DNA from: Chlorobiota bacterium
GTDB taxonomy: Bacteria; Bacteroidota; Bacteroidia; Flavobacteriales; Flavobacteriaceae
Length of the DNA: 27,456 nt
Assembly: GCA_013153655.1 (NCBI GenBank)
Contig: JAADEB010000160.1
Coordinates: 1-27,456, forward strand
Direction of reading: 5' to 3'
Shown here: positions 6,921-13,531 of the stretch, piece by piece
How the letters are laid out: each line of letters starts with the position of its first letter
Numbering within the stretch: the first letter of the stretch is position 1
Translations under genes and position numbers: made by a program
The notes under the pieces: model-generated
Databases searched by the model: none
What the model was told of the DNA's origin: nothing
Seen by the model: the letters and a program-made list of their open reading frames with translations, nothing else

Positions 6921-7598
6921 TTATTCCTTCAATCCGAATACCATATAAGTGATTTTTTTGCCTTCGGCGAGCCATTTTTGTTCGTAAAAAGTTTGAATAC
7001 CCGTGGCGATTTCCGGTGCTTCGGGATTGCCGTAAATATCATGATGCGCGTAGTGGATGGGGTGTCCGGCTCCTTGCAATACGCCTTGGGTGTAGCCGAA
7101 AAGAAATTCGCTGTCGGTTTTGAGGTGAATTTTTCCGCCGGGTTTGAGAATCCGGGCGTAGCGTTGCAGGAATTGCGGATGGGTCAGGCGGTGTTTGGCA
7201 CGCTTGAATTTCAATTGCGGATCGGGAAAGGTAATCCATATCTCGTCCACTTCGCCGGGCGCAAAGGCATATTCGATAAGTTCGATTTGCATACGCAGAA
7301 AAGCCACGTTTTTCATTCCTTCTTCCAGGGCTGTTTTGGCGCCGCGCCACATACGTGCGCCCTTGATATCGATGCCGATAAAATTTTTGTCCGGAAAGCG
7401 GCGTGCCAAGGCTACGGTGTAATCGCCTTTGCCGCATCCGAGTTCCAACACCAGGGGATTATTGTTGCGGAAGAAAGTTTCGCGCCACCGGCCGCGCATT
7501 TCAAAATCGCCGCCGGTCAGGAGGTCGCGTGCGGGTTCGAAAAAATGAGGAAAGCGCTTGTTTTCGGCAAAACGTTTGAGTTTATTCTTGCGTCCCAT
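6921..7598 (-). CDS. trmB: tRNA (guanine-N7-)-methyltransferase
   Basis: Methylates N7 of G46 in the tRNA variable loop using S-adenosylmethionine. The 225-aa protein has the SAM-binding loop LELGCGKGDY near residues 51-60, GIDIKG near 75-80, the family hallmark WITFPDPQ near 121-128 followed by KRAKHRLTHPQFL, and LKTDSEFLFGYT. I chose ATG 7598 (MGRKNKLKRF) as it matches the usual N terminus; an upstream in-frame extension to 7649 lies inside the preceding gene. Its 5' end overlaps the hydrolase gene by 17 bp, which suggests translational coupling in the operon LysE-hydrolase-TrmB. Downstream is a 300-bp repeat-rich gap. Confidence 0.95.
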   Translation of the reverse strand: MGRKNKLKRFAENKRFPHFFEPARDLLTGGDFEMRGRWRETFFRNNNPLVLELGCGKGDYTVALARRFPDKNFIGIDIKGARMWRGAKTALEEGMKNVAFLRMQIELIEYAFAPGEVDEIWITFPDPQLKFKRAKHRLTHPQFLQRYARILKPGGKIHLKTDSEFLFGYTQGVLQGAGHPIHYAHHDIYGNPEAPEIATGIQTFYEQKWLAEGKKITYMVFGLKE

Positions 7599-8511
7599 GA
7601 TCTTCGTTGAGTAATTTTCCGGTGCGAATATAATGAACAATTTGTTCAATCACTTCCGGATTGCGCAGGATGCGCCTGTGACCGAATCCTTCGGTAAGGA
7701 GCAATTTTCCGTTTTTCAGGTTCCGGACGATGGCCTCGGCTTCGGTGTAGGGGACTTCCTTATCTTTTTTGTCGTGAATAACCAGAACGGGGATATCGGT
7801 GAGCGCGGCATTATAGCTACCGGCCAAATGATCGATATCGGTTCCGTACACTTTGGCCAAATAATCGATGTTTTTTTCGGCAATAACGGGTTTGAGTCCC
7901 ATAATTTCGGCGAATTGGTAAAAGATTTTTTTAATGGAATCGGGAATCCCCACCGTCACCAGGCGCTTGGGTCGCAATCCGAAACGTCCCACGGCATTCA
8001 AGGCGGCAATACCTCCCATACTGTGTCCCACAATGGCCTCGAAAGGACCGAACCGGCGGTCCATTTCCCGGATGCTTTCGATAAATTCAAGCATAAGCGT
8101 ACTCTTGGTACCCGACTGTCCGTGGGCCGGTGCATCGAAGGCATAAACCCGGTAACCGGCATCCAGGAGTTTGCGGCTCAGGTCGATAAATTGCGTTCCC
8201 CTACCCGACCATCCATGGGCAATCAACACCTTGGGGGCATCTTTGGGTCCCCAGCGATACACACTGATGGTTTTGCCAATGGAAGGCACTTCGATAAATT
8301 GCTGTTCGGCCTCTTGTTTCCAGCGACTTTCGGCGGGTTTCATCTTATGACGCATGGGACGCATAAAGAAAAAACGCGAATAGGCGGCCGCCAAATCCTT
8401 GGAAAAAAATTGAAGCAAACGTCCCAACCAAATAATGGGTTTAGGAATGGGATAAGCCACTTGGGTGTTGCCTTTGGGCGCATTGCCGGTAGAAGAGGTT
8501 TGAGGGGTCAT
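7582..8511 (-). CDS. Alpha/beta-fold hydrolase
   Basis: A 309-aa serine hydrolase. Visible elements are the oxyanion segment VLIAHGWSGRG near residues 95-105, the DAPAHGQS segment near 126-133, the nucleophile elbow VGHSMGG with Ser164, an acidic residue in LVIHDKKDKEV (Asp247 or Asp250), and the catalytic His near 278 in GFGHRRI. No signal peptide is clear; a hydrophobic or aromatic stretch at about 26-50 (IIWLGRLLQFF, YSRFFFMRP) may contact the membrane. Substrate is unknown. It begins 9 bp after the LysE-type gene and overlaps trmB by 17 bp. The His is followed by Arg-Arg-Ile-Leu-Arg, common in lipase-like members. Confidence 0.85.
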   Translation of the reverse strand: MTPQTSSTGNAPKGNTQVAYPIPKPIIWLGRLLQFFSKDLAAAYSRFFFMRPMRHKMKPAESRWKQEAEQQFIEVPSIGKTISVYRWGPKDAPKVLIAHGWSGRGTQFIDLSRKLLDAGYRVYAFDAPAHGQSGTKSTLMLEFIESIREMDRRFGPFEAIVGHSMGGIAALNAVGRFGLRPKRLVTVGIPDSIKKIFYQFAEIMGLKPVIAEKNIDYLAKVYGTDIDHLAGSYNAALTDIPVLVIHDKKDKEVPYTEAEAIVRNLKNGKLLLTEGFGHRRILRNPEVIEQIVHYIRTGKLLNEDHGTQE

Positions 8512-8520
8512 AAGTTTGGA

Positions 8521-9219
8521 TTAATGTCGTTCGATTCGTTTGATGGTGTGAATGGTGTCTTTGATATGTTGTTTGCCATAGAATCCTTCATAAATAATAT
8601 ACAAACCGCCTATTAAAATAATCAACCCGATGAATTTGCGAATACGGGCGATCCATAAGGGCGTTAATTTGTTCTTTAATTGTTTGGCCAAATAAATTTT
8701 GCCCAAATCCACTGTAAAATAAGAGAGAAGCACCGTTCCGAAAAAGACAAAAATACGCAAGGTATTCATACCCAATTGCGGACTAAAAAGTACGATAAGG
8801 GCCAACCAAAAGGCCAATACGCCGATATTGATAAAATTCAAGAAGAAACCTTTGAAAAAAAGGTTGAGATAATTGTTTTTGGGTAATTCCAATTCGGTTT
8901 TGTTTTCCAGGCTTTCCTTGACGGGTTTTTTGATGAGGGTCACCAGGCCGTAGAACGACATGATCATGCCGCCCAAAACATACAAGGCCGGATGGTGGGT
9001 CAATTGCTTCAACAATTGATAGGAACTAAGGTAGGCAATGACGATAAACAAAAAATCGGCCGTAATCACTCCCAAATCCAAGGCCACCGCCGCACGGCCG
9101 CCTTTGGTGGCGCTTGTTTCGAGCAGAACAAAAAAGACGGGACCTATGAAAAAACTCAACACAAATCCCACGGGAATGGCTTTCAAAATATCCGATATGA
9201 GAATCGAGGTATCGATCAT
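8521..9219 (-). CDS. LysE/RhtB family amino-acid exporter-like membrane protein
   Basis: A 232-aa inner-membrane protein with about six hydrophobic segments (near residues 13-34, 44-66, 76-94, 121-145, 149-168, 194-213). The first segment, IPVGFVLSFFIGPVFFVLLE, and the following GGRAAVALDLGVITADF match the LysE/RhtB N-terminal signature (P-G-P-type motif, here IGPVFF). Members export amino acids or related small molecules; the substrate cannot be predicted. It leads a probable three-gene operon with the hydrolase (9 bp gap) and trmB. An exact TAnnTTTG element lies 31 bp upstream. Confidence 0.82.
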   Translation of the reverse strand: MIDTSILISDILKAIPVGFVLSFFIGPVFFVLLETSATKGGRAAVALDLGVITADFLFIVIAYLSSYQLLKQLTHHPALYVLGGMIMSFYGLVTLIKKPVKESLENKTELELPKNNYLNLFFKGFFLNFINIGVLAFWLALIVLFSPQLGMNTLRIFVFFGTVLLSYFTVDLGKIYLAKQLKNKLTPLWIARIRKFIGLIILIGGLYIIYEGFYGKQHIKDTIHTIKRIERH

Positions 9220-9249
9220 GGCCTACAAGTTAGGAAAAATTCCGCATGC

Positions 9250-9257
9250 CAAAAATA
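9250..9257 (-). promoter_or_regulatory. -7 promoter element for the LysE-hydrolase-trmB operon
   Basis: TATTTTTG on the minus strand matches TAnnTTTG. It lies in the 78-bp gap between the GIN-domain gene and the LysE-type start at 9219. Confidence 0.5.
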
Positions 9258-9297
9258 TAAAACTTCTCCATAATCCGTGTTTTCGGTTATTGATTTG

Positions 9298-10050
9298 TTA
9301 ATCCTTTATAATCACCTTTCCCGTATAAAGTTCTTCGACCTGCACATCGGTGGGATGGCCGTAAAGAATCAAATTTCCGGTGGACAATAATTTACCCGTT
9401 ACCTTTTTGTGGGCTGTGATAATAATATCGTTAGCGCTTCGATGAAATACCCCCAAATGATAGGTAACAATAAAATCTTTGGCTTCCATACGATTGAGGC
9501 CGGCATAAAAACCGATATAAGCTACCGAAGCCGTCCCACGGAGTTTATACAGCGCATAACCATTGGATACGACGATTAGTTTTCGCACCAATAATTTAAG
9601 ATCGAAATCACCGGTATTGAGGGTTTCCCTGGCAAATCCGCCTGTGGATTCCAGTGTTAAGGTATCGGTATGCATAAAATCCGTCGTGCGTACCGTCCAT
9701 TCGGATTCATTTCGAATGTAACGTAACGAATCTGCCTGCAAACGGACTTTCACTTTGATATCATCGCCCACCCACATACATTTGCGCGAGAGATTCAGGT
9801 AGAGCGTATCGTTGGAAACATGCCACCCGTTCCAATTTATCATCCGGCGCATTCCTCTTACACGCATCCTGTGCCCGGACCGGGGAACAATCTCGGTTTC
9901 CACATTGTGCCCGATAACCAAATACCGAAAAGGCGGCAAGGCCGTATTCCATTCCACCCGTTCGCCGCTACCGCATGAAAGACGCTTGCAGGAAGAACCC
10001 GTAACCGTCAGCAGGAAAGATAATACCGTCAAAAAAACCGTTCGCTTCAT
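9298..10050 (-). CDS. GIN-domain (DUF2807-like) lipoprotein
   Basis: A 250-aa exported protein with a type II signal peptide (MKRTVFLTVLSFLLTVTGSSC, lipid Cys at 21). It has a repetitive parallel-strand pattern ending in LLSTGNLILYGHPTDVQVEE and GKVIIKD. That C-terminal 'S-G-N-...-G-x-P-x-x-V' with final 'GKVI' is typical of the DUF2807/GIN domain, a right-handed beta-helix-like fold found in Bacteroidota envelope proteins, often called a putative auto-transporter adhesin head. Biochemical role is unknown. It starts 3 bp after the PagL-like gene, third in an operon with that gene and a TonB-C-like lipoprotein. Confidence 0.7.
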   Translation of the reverse strand: MKRTVFLTVLSFLLTVTGSSCKRLSCGSGERVEWNTALPPFRYLVIGHNVETEIVPRSGHRMRVRGMRRMINWNGWHVSNDTLYLNLSRKCMWVGDDIKVKVRLQADSLRYIRNESEWTVRTTDFMHTDTLTLESTGGFARETLNTGDFDLKLLVRKLIVVSNGYALYKLRGTASVAYIGFYAGLNRMEAKDFIVTYHLGVFHRSANDIIITAHKKVTGKLLSTGNLILYGHPTDVQVEELYTGKVIIKD

Positions 10051-10053
10051 GAT

Positions 10054-11124
10054 TCACCAAAGTTGATACGTTAATCCGAAACTCATTTCCTCGGCCACAA
10101 AAAAATGACCTTTTAATTGCAAACCTGCATACAACGGTTTGTAAATATGAAATCGCACGGCCATACGCCAATACCACTTGGCATAAGCCCCGGAAGGATT
10201 GTAAACATACCATCCCGTTCGCCATCCCAACGACATTCCCGTCCATACCAATTCCGGACCGGTAAAAACCCCCGCTCTCGATGAGGGCACCAAGGGCAGT
10301 CCGAAAGCAATATGCCGGTAGCGAATCCATTCACGAAGACTTTGGCTTTCCATCCATTCGGCACCGGCCACCCAGCGCCAATGAAAATTCAGCAAACGCG
10401 ATACCTCGGCACCGGCATTCCAAAAGAAACCCAAAGGTGTACGCCGCAAATCGGGACGGTTCCAGGCACCGTAGGCAAAAAGACGACCATGCCACCGGAG
10501 GGTGTCGGCACGTGCATCCACTTCCTGCCGCTCGTGGCGTTTGTCGTAAACCGGAAACCAACTGATCTGAAACGAGGGAATATTCAGCCCGTTGTTGGGC
10601 ACGTTGACCAAAGCATTGGAAGAGTGATACATCAATATCCCCGTTTCCAACGCTCCGCCTCCATCGAATAATTTACGCCAATTGAATCCCAAAAAGCTGT
10701 AAAAAAGATACCGGCTTCCGAAAACCAAATTGGCCGGATTTTTTTCTTCATCGTAATAACCTCCGTTTCGGGCCAAACCTTCGCCCCAGGTAAAATAAAA
10801 ACGGTGATGACGTGCCTTATAAAGCGGAAAATTTAACACATAAGCCAGGGTGACTAAATAGCGTGTATGTTCGTTTTTCAGATCGATATAGGCGGCATGA
10901 AAACCCGATTCGGGATAAACCCAACGGCCTTGCCTGTCGAAACGGGGCGGACGAAGAACCTGTACGAAAAAACCGTCGGTCTGCTGACCGGCGTTGCGCG
11001 TCAAGTGATCGTGATGAGGCCAGGAATATCCGTAAATATAACCCGCCTGACCGAAATATGGCTGGGCAAACGAAGCGACCGAACCGGCGATCCACAACAT
11101 CCACCACCAAATCCCTTTCCTCAT
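10054..11124 (-). CDS. PagL-like lipid A deacylase (acyloxyacyl hydrolase family barrel)
   Basis: A 356-aa outer-membrane barrel protein with a signal peptide (WWWMLWIAGSVASFAQ). Residues 167-180 read HSSNALVNVPNNGL, which matches the PagL catalytic segment H-x-S-N followed by PNxG, giving a candidate His167/Ser169 pair for removal of the 3-O-acyl chain of lipid A. PagL itself has a Glu about 12 residues later; I do not see a clear equivalent, so activity is unproven. The Bacteroidota proteins of this family are longer than the roughly 170-aa Pseudomonas enzyme, as here. I chose ATG 11124 because it starts the signal peptide and forms an ATGA overlap with the preceding gene. It is followed 3 bp later by the GIN-domain gene. 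Confidence 0.72.
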   Translation of the reverse strand: MRKGIWWWMLWIAGSVASFAQPYFGQAGYIYGYSWPHHDHLTRNAGQQTDGFFVQVLRPPRFDRQGRWVYPESGFHAAYIDLKNEHTRYLVTLAYVLNFPLYKARHHRFYFTWGEGLARNGGYYDEEKNPANLVFGSRYLFYSFLGFNWRKLFDGGGALETGILMYHSSNALVNVPNNGLNIPSFQISWFPVYDKRHERQEVDARADTLRWHGRLFAYGAWNRPDLRRTPLGFFWNAGAEVSRLLNFHWRWVAGAEWMESQSLREWIRYRHIAFGLPLVPSSRAGVFTGPELVWTGMSLGWRTGWYVYNPSGAYAKWYWRMAVRFHIYKPLYAGLQLKGHFFVAEEMSFGLTYQLW

Positions 11125-11576
11125 TTCTCCGATTTTACCACGGGTAACACATAGCGTATGGGCAAAGGCCTGCCGTCCAGAAGGGCGGGTTGGGTGGCGG
11201 GCATACGGTCGAACAAATGTATGAAATCCGTTTCCATGTCGCGGTCGTCGAAAGGAGAAGTACCGCCTTCCCATCCGCCGAAAGCCAAATGACCCGTGGT
11301 GTCCACCTCCACGTAAATTCGCAAGGTATCGCCCGGAATATGTTCCCAAACATAGGCCGCCAAAATCGTATCTTCGGCCAAGTGACGACTAAAAAGGTCC
11401 GTAAATTTTTGCTCGAAACACCATTTCTGCATCTCCGCCGTACGAAAATGTTCGCAAGAGGAAAAAACCGCCCAACGCTCGGGCTCCCTTTCCTCGCCTT
11501 CGGAATGGCCGGAACGGCATTGCGCCGTCAACATCCATAATCCGAACAATGCTATGTAGGCTAATATCCTTTGCAC
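11121..11576 (-). CDS. Lipoprotein with a TonB C-terminal-like domain
   Basis: A 151-aa protein with a type II signal peptide ending LTAQC (Cys20). From about residue 85 the pattern IYVEVDTTGHL, FDRMPATQPALLDGRPLPI, RYVLPV matches the TonB C-terminal/energy-transducer fold, in which 'mp.w.PA...Gkpv...y.lPv' is conserved; here it sits on a lipoprotein without the usual transmembrane anchor and Pro-rich linker. Start is a GTG at 11576, the only codon that leaves a full signal peptide. The -7 promoter motif ends only 4 bp upstream, so the mRNA may be leaderless. It overlaps the PagL-like gene by 4 bp (ATGA). Confidence 0.65.
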   Translation of the reverse strand: MQRILAYIALFGLWMLTAQCRSGHSEGEEREPERWAVFSSCEHFRTAEMQKWCFEQKFTDLFSRHLAEDTILAAYVWEHIPGDTLRIYVEVDTTGHLAFGGWEGGTSPFDDRDMETDFIHLFDRMPATQPALLDGRPLPIRYVLPVVKSEK

Positions 11577-11580
11577 CTGT

Positions 11581-11588
11581 CAAAGATA
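11581..11588 (-). promoter_or_regulatory. -7 promoter element for the PagL-like operon
   Basis: TATCTTTG on the minus strand matches TAnnTTTG. It lies 4 bp before the GTG at 11576, so transcription would start at or very near the start codon. Confidence 0.5.
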
Positions 11589-11726
11589 AAAAAACTCCGG
11601 CAAATGTTATCCTATCCCATATTCAACAAAATTAACCAGTTCAACGATTGCTTCCGACTGAGACGAACAATGGCTTTGTTTCACTTTCGGCGTTTTTTAA
11701 CCACGGAGGGCACGGGGATTTTTTCG

Positions 11727-11925
11727 GATTTGGGATTTGGGATTTTTTTTTGTTAAATCGTGGAACCGTGCAATCGTTAAACCGGGAATTATTGTTGAAT
11801 AGATTGATTTACAGATTGATATGCTAATCGATTCATTGATTTTACTTTCTCCTTTGACCTTTTTCCTTTAACCTCCTCAAAGCACGTTTGCCGTACCACG
11901 TTTACCGAAATCACCGGTCATCCGT
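11727..11925. repeat. Mosaic of 7- and 8-bp period degenerate repeats (copy B)
   Basis: The gap 11577-12003 has no gene. It holds a 7-bp family GATTTGG, GATTTGG, GATTTTT (11727-11747); an 8-bp family ATCGTGGA, ACCGTGCA, ATCGTTAA (11757-11780); the word GTTGAATAGATTGATTTAC near 11794 that also occurs at about 6803; a 7-bp family CTTTCTC, CTTTGAC, CTTTTTC, CTTTAAC (11845-11872); and two CACGTTTnCCG units 14 bp apart (near 11882). It shares nearly all these families with the gap after the M42 gene. Confidence 0.75.
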
Positions 11926-11979
11926 CTTTCGATTTAACGGTTGCATGATTAGAAGATTTAGCGATTCAACGATTCTTTG

Positions 11980-11987
11980 TAATTTTG
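11980..11987 (+). promoter_or_regulatory. -7 promoter element for the M42 peptidase
   Basis: TAATTTTG matches TAnnTTTG exactly and lies 16 bp before the ATG at 12004, giving a short leader. Confidence 0.6.
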
Positions 11988-12003
11988 AACAAAGCTTAGT
12001 TTT

Positions 12004-13092
12004 ATGAAAAAGAAAAAAATCATCACCAAGAAATCTTTTCAATTTCTCAAAAAATATATCGACAATGCCGCACCCACCGGCTACGAATACAACGGCCAAA
12101 AAATCTGGATGGACTACCTGCGGCCTTATGTGGACGAATTTTTTACCGATGCCTACGGTACGGCCGTGGGGGTTATCAATCCGGAGGCCGACTTTAAGGT
12201 GGTCATCGAAGCGCATGCCGACGAAATTTCCTGGTATGTCAACTACATCACCGACAACGGGCTGATTTACGTGATTCGCAACGGCGGTTCCGATCATCAA
12301 ATCGCACCCTCCAAAAAAGTGCTCATCCACACCGAAAACGGCACCGTGGAAGGCATTTTCGGCTGGCCGGCCATCCACACCCGGCTCCATGGCAAGGAAG
12401 AATGTCCCAAACTGGACAATATCTTTGTGGACGTAGGGGCCAAAGACAAAAAAGAAGTGGAAAAACTGGGCATCCATGTGGGTAGTGTTATCACCTATCC
12501 CGACGAACTTTTCGTACTGAACAAAAACCATTATGTGGGACGCGCCTTGGACAACCGCATGGGAGGCTTCATGATTGCCGAAACGGCACGGTTGCTCCAC
12601 CGCGAAGGCGTAAAATTGCCTTACGGCCTCTACATCGTCAATTCCGTACAAGAGGAAATCGGATTGCGCGGCGCACAAATGATCACCGAAACCATACGTC
12701 CCGACATGGCCATCGTAACCGATGTTTGCCACGACACCACCACCCCCATGATTAATAAAAAGAAAGAAGGCGAAATCCGCATAGGAAACGGTCCCGTAGT
12801 GTCCTACGCACCGGCCGTTCATCACAAAGTGCGCGATCTGATTATCCGGACGGCACAACAACACGATATTCCGTTCCAGCGTCTGGCTTCATCCCGCAGC
12901 ACCGGAACCGACACCGATGCCTTCGCCTATTCCAACGGCGGCGTTCCCTCGGCATTGATTTCCCTGCCGCTTCGCTACATGCACACCACTGTGGAAACCG
13001 TCCACCGCCACGACGTGGAAAATCTCATCCGCCTCATGGCCGCTACCCTCATGGAAATTACGCCGGATATTTCGTTGTCGTATTTCGATTAG
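12004..13092 (+). CDS. M42 family metallopeptidase (FrvX/glutamyl aminopeptidase type)
   Basis: A 362-aa cytoplasmic co-catalytic metal aminopeptidase; M42 enzymes form tetrahedral (TET) complexes that trim peptides. The metal and catalytic residues are in place: EAHADEIS near residues 69-76 (His71, Asp73), GRALDNRMGG near 179-188 with the bridging Asp183, VQEEIGLRGA near 215-224 with the catalytic Glu pair, TDVCHD with Asp240, and YMHTTVETVHRHD with His327. SSRSTGTDTDAF near 297-307 is the usual substrate-site segment. The gene stands alone, with its own promoter motif and related repeat mosaics on both sides. Substrate preference is not readable from sequence. Confidence 0.93.
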   Translation: MKKKKIITKKSFQFLKKYIDNAAPTGYEYNGQKIWMDYLRPYVDEFFTDAYGTAVGVINPEADFKVVIEAHADEISWYVNYITDNGLIYVIRNGGSDHQIAPSKKVLIHTENGTVEGIFGWPAIHTRLHGKEECPKLDNIFVDVGAKDKKEVEKLGIHVGSVITYPDELFVLNKNHYVGRALDNRMGGFMIAETARLLHREGVKLPYGLYIVNSVQEEIGLRGAQMITETIRPDMAIVTDVCHDTTTPMINKKKEGEIRIGNGPVVSYAPAVHHKVRDLIIRTAQQHDIPFQRLASSRSTGTDTDAFAYSNGGVPSALISLPLRYMHTTVETVHRHDVENLIRLMAATLMEITPDISLSYFD

Positions 13093-13107
13093 GGAAAGGG
13101 GTTTCCG

Positions 13108-13428
13108 TTGAAGAATTGAATAGATGGGTTTAAATTTGTTAAATCGTTGAATCGTGCAATCGTTGAATCGATAATGGTTGTTAAAACGTGCAATCGTTGA
13201 ATCGTGCAATCGATTATCAATGTTACTGCACTTTGACCTTTCTCCTTTAACCTTAACTTTAACTGTTTTAGGGAGTTAGGATTTAGGATTTAGGATTTGG
13301 GTTTTTGTTAAATCGTTAACTCGTGGAATCGTTAAACCGAATAAGCGGCTTCGCCGCCACGTTTTCCGTTTTCCGTGCTACGTGTCCCGAAATCACACTT
13401 TGACCTTTCTCCTTTAACCTTTTACCTC
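13108..13428. repeat. Mosaic of 7- and 8-bp period degenerate repeats (copy C)
   Basis: The gap 13093-13531 has no gene. It contains ATCGTTGA, ATCGTGCA, ATCGTTGA (13143-13166) and a second run of the same 8-bp family near 13190-13212; CTTTGAC, CTTTCTC, CTTTAAC at 13231-13251 and again with a fourth unit at 13398-13425; TTAGGAT three times (13276-13296); ATCGTTAA, CTCGTGGA, ATCGTTAA near 13311-13334; and TTTTCCG twice. The hairpin GCGGC-TTC-GCCGC sits at 13345-13357. The remainder to 13531 is AT-rich without visible features. Confidence 0.75.
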
Positions 13429-13531
13429 ATTTTTAAGCGTTGAATCATTGAAAACATTCGTTCATATGACAATCCTTTAATATGCCAAAATTTCGGTTTT
13501 AAACCTATTCGGTGTTTTCATTCTTTCGGTA

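Noticed and set aside
7633..8616. Long plus-strand reading frame (327 codons) opposite the hydrolase and LysE-type genes
   Set aside because: It lies antisense to two well-supported genes, has no recognisable motif and its composition mirrors their codons.
11571..11756. Small plus-strand reading frame beginning at 11571
   Set aside because: It crosses the promoter and repeat region and shows no signal or conservation cue.
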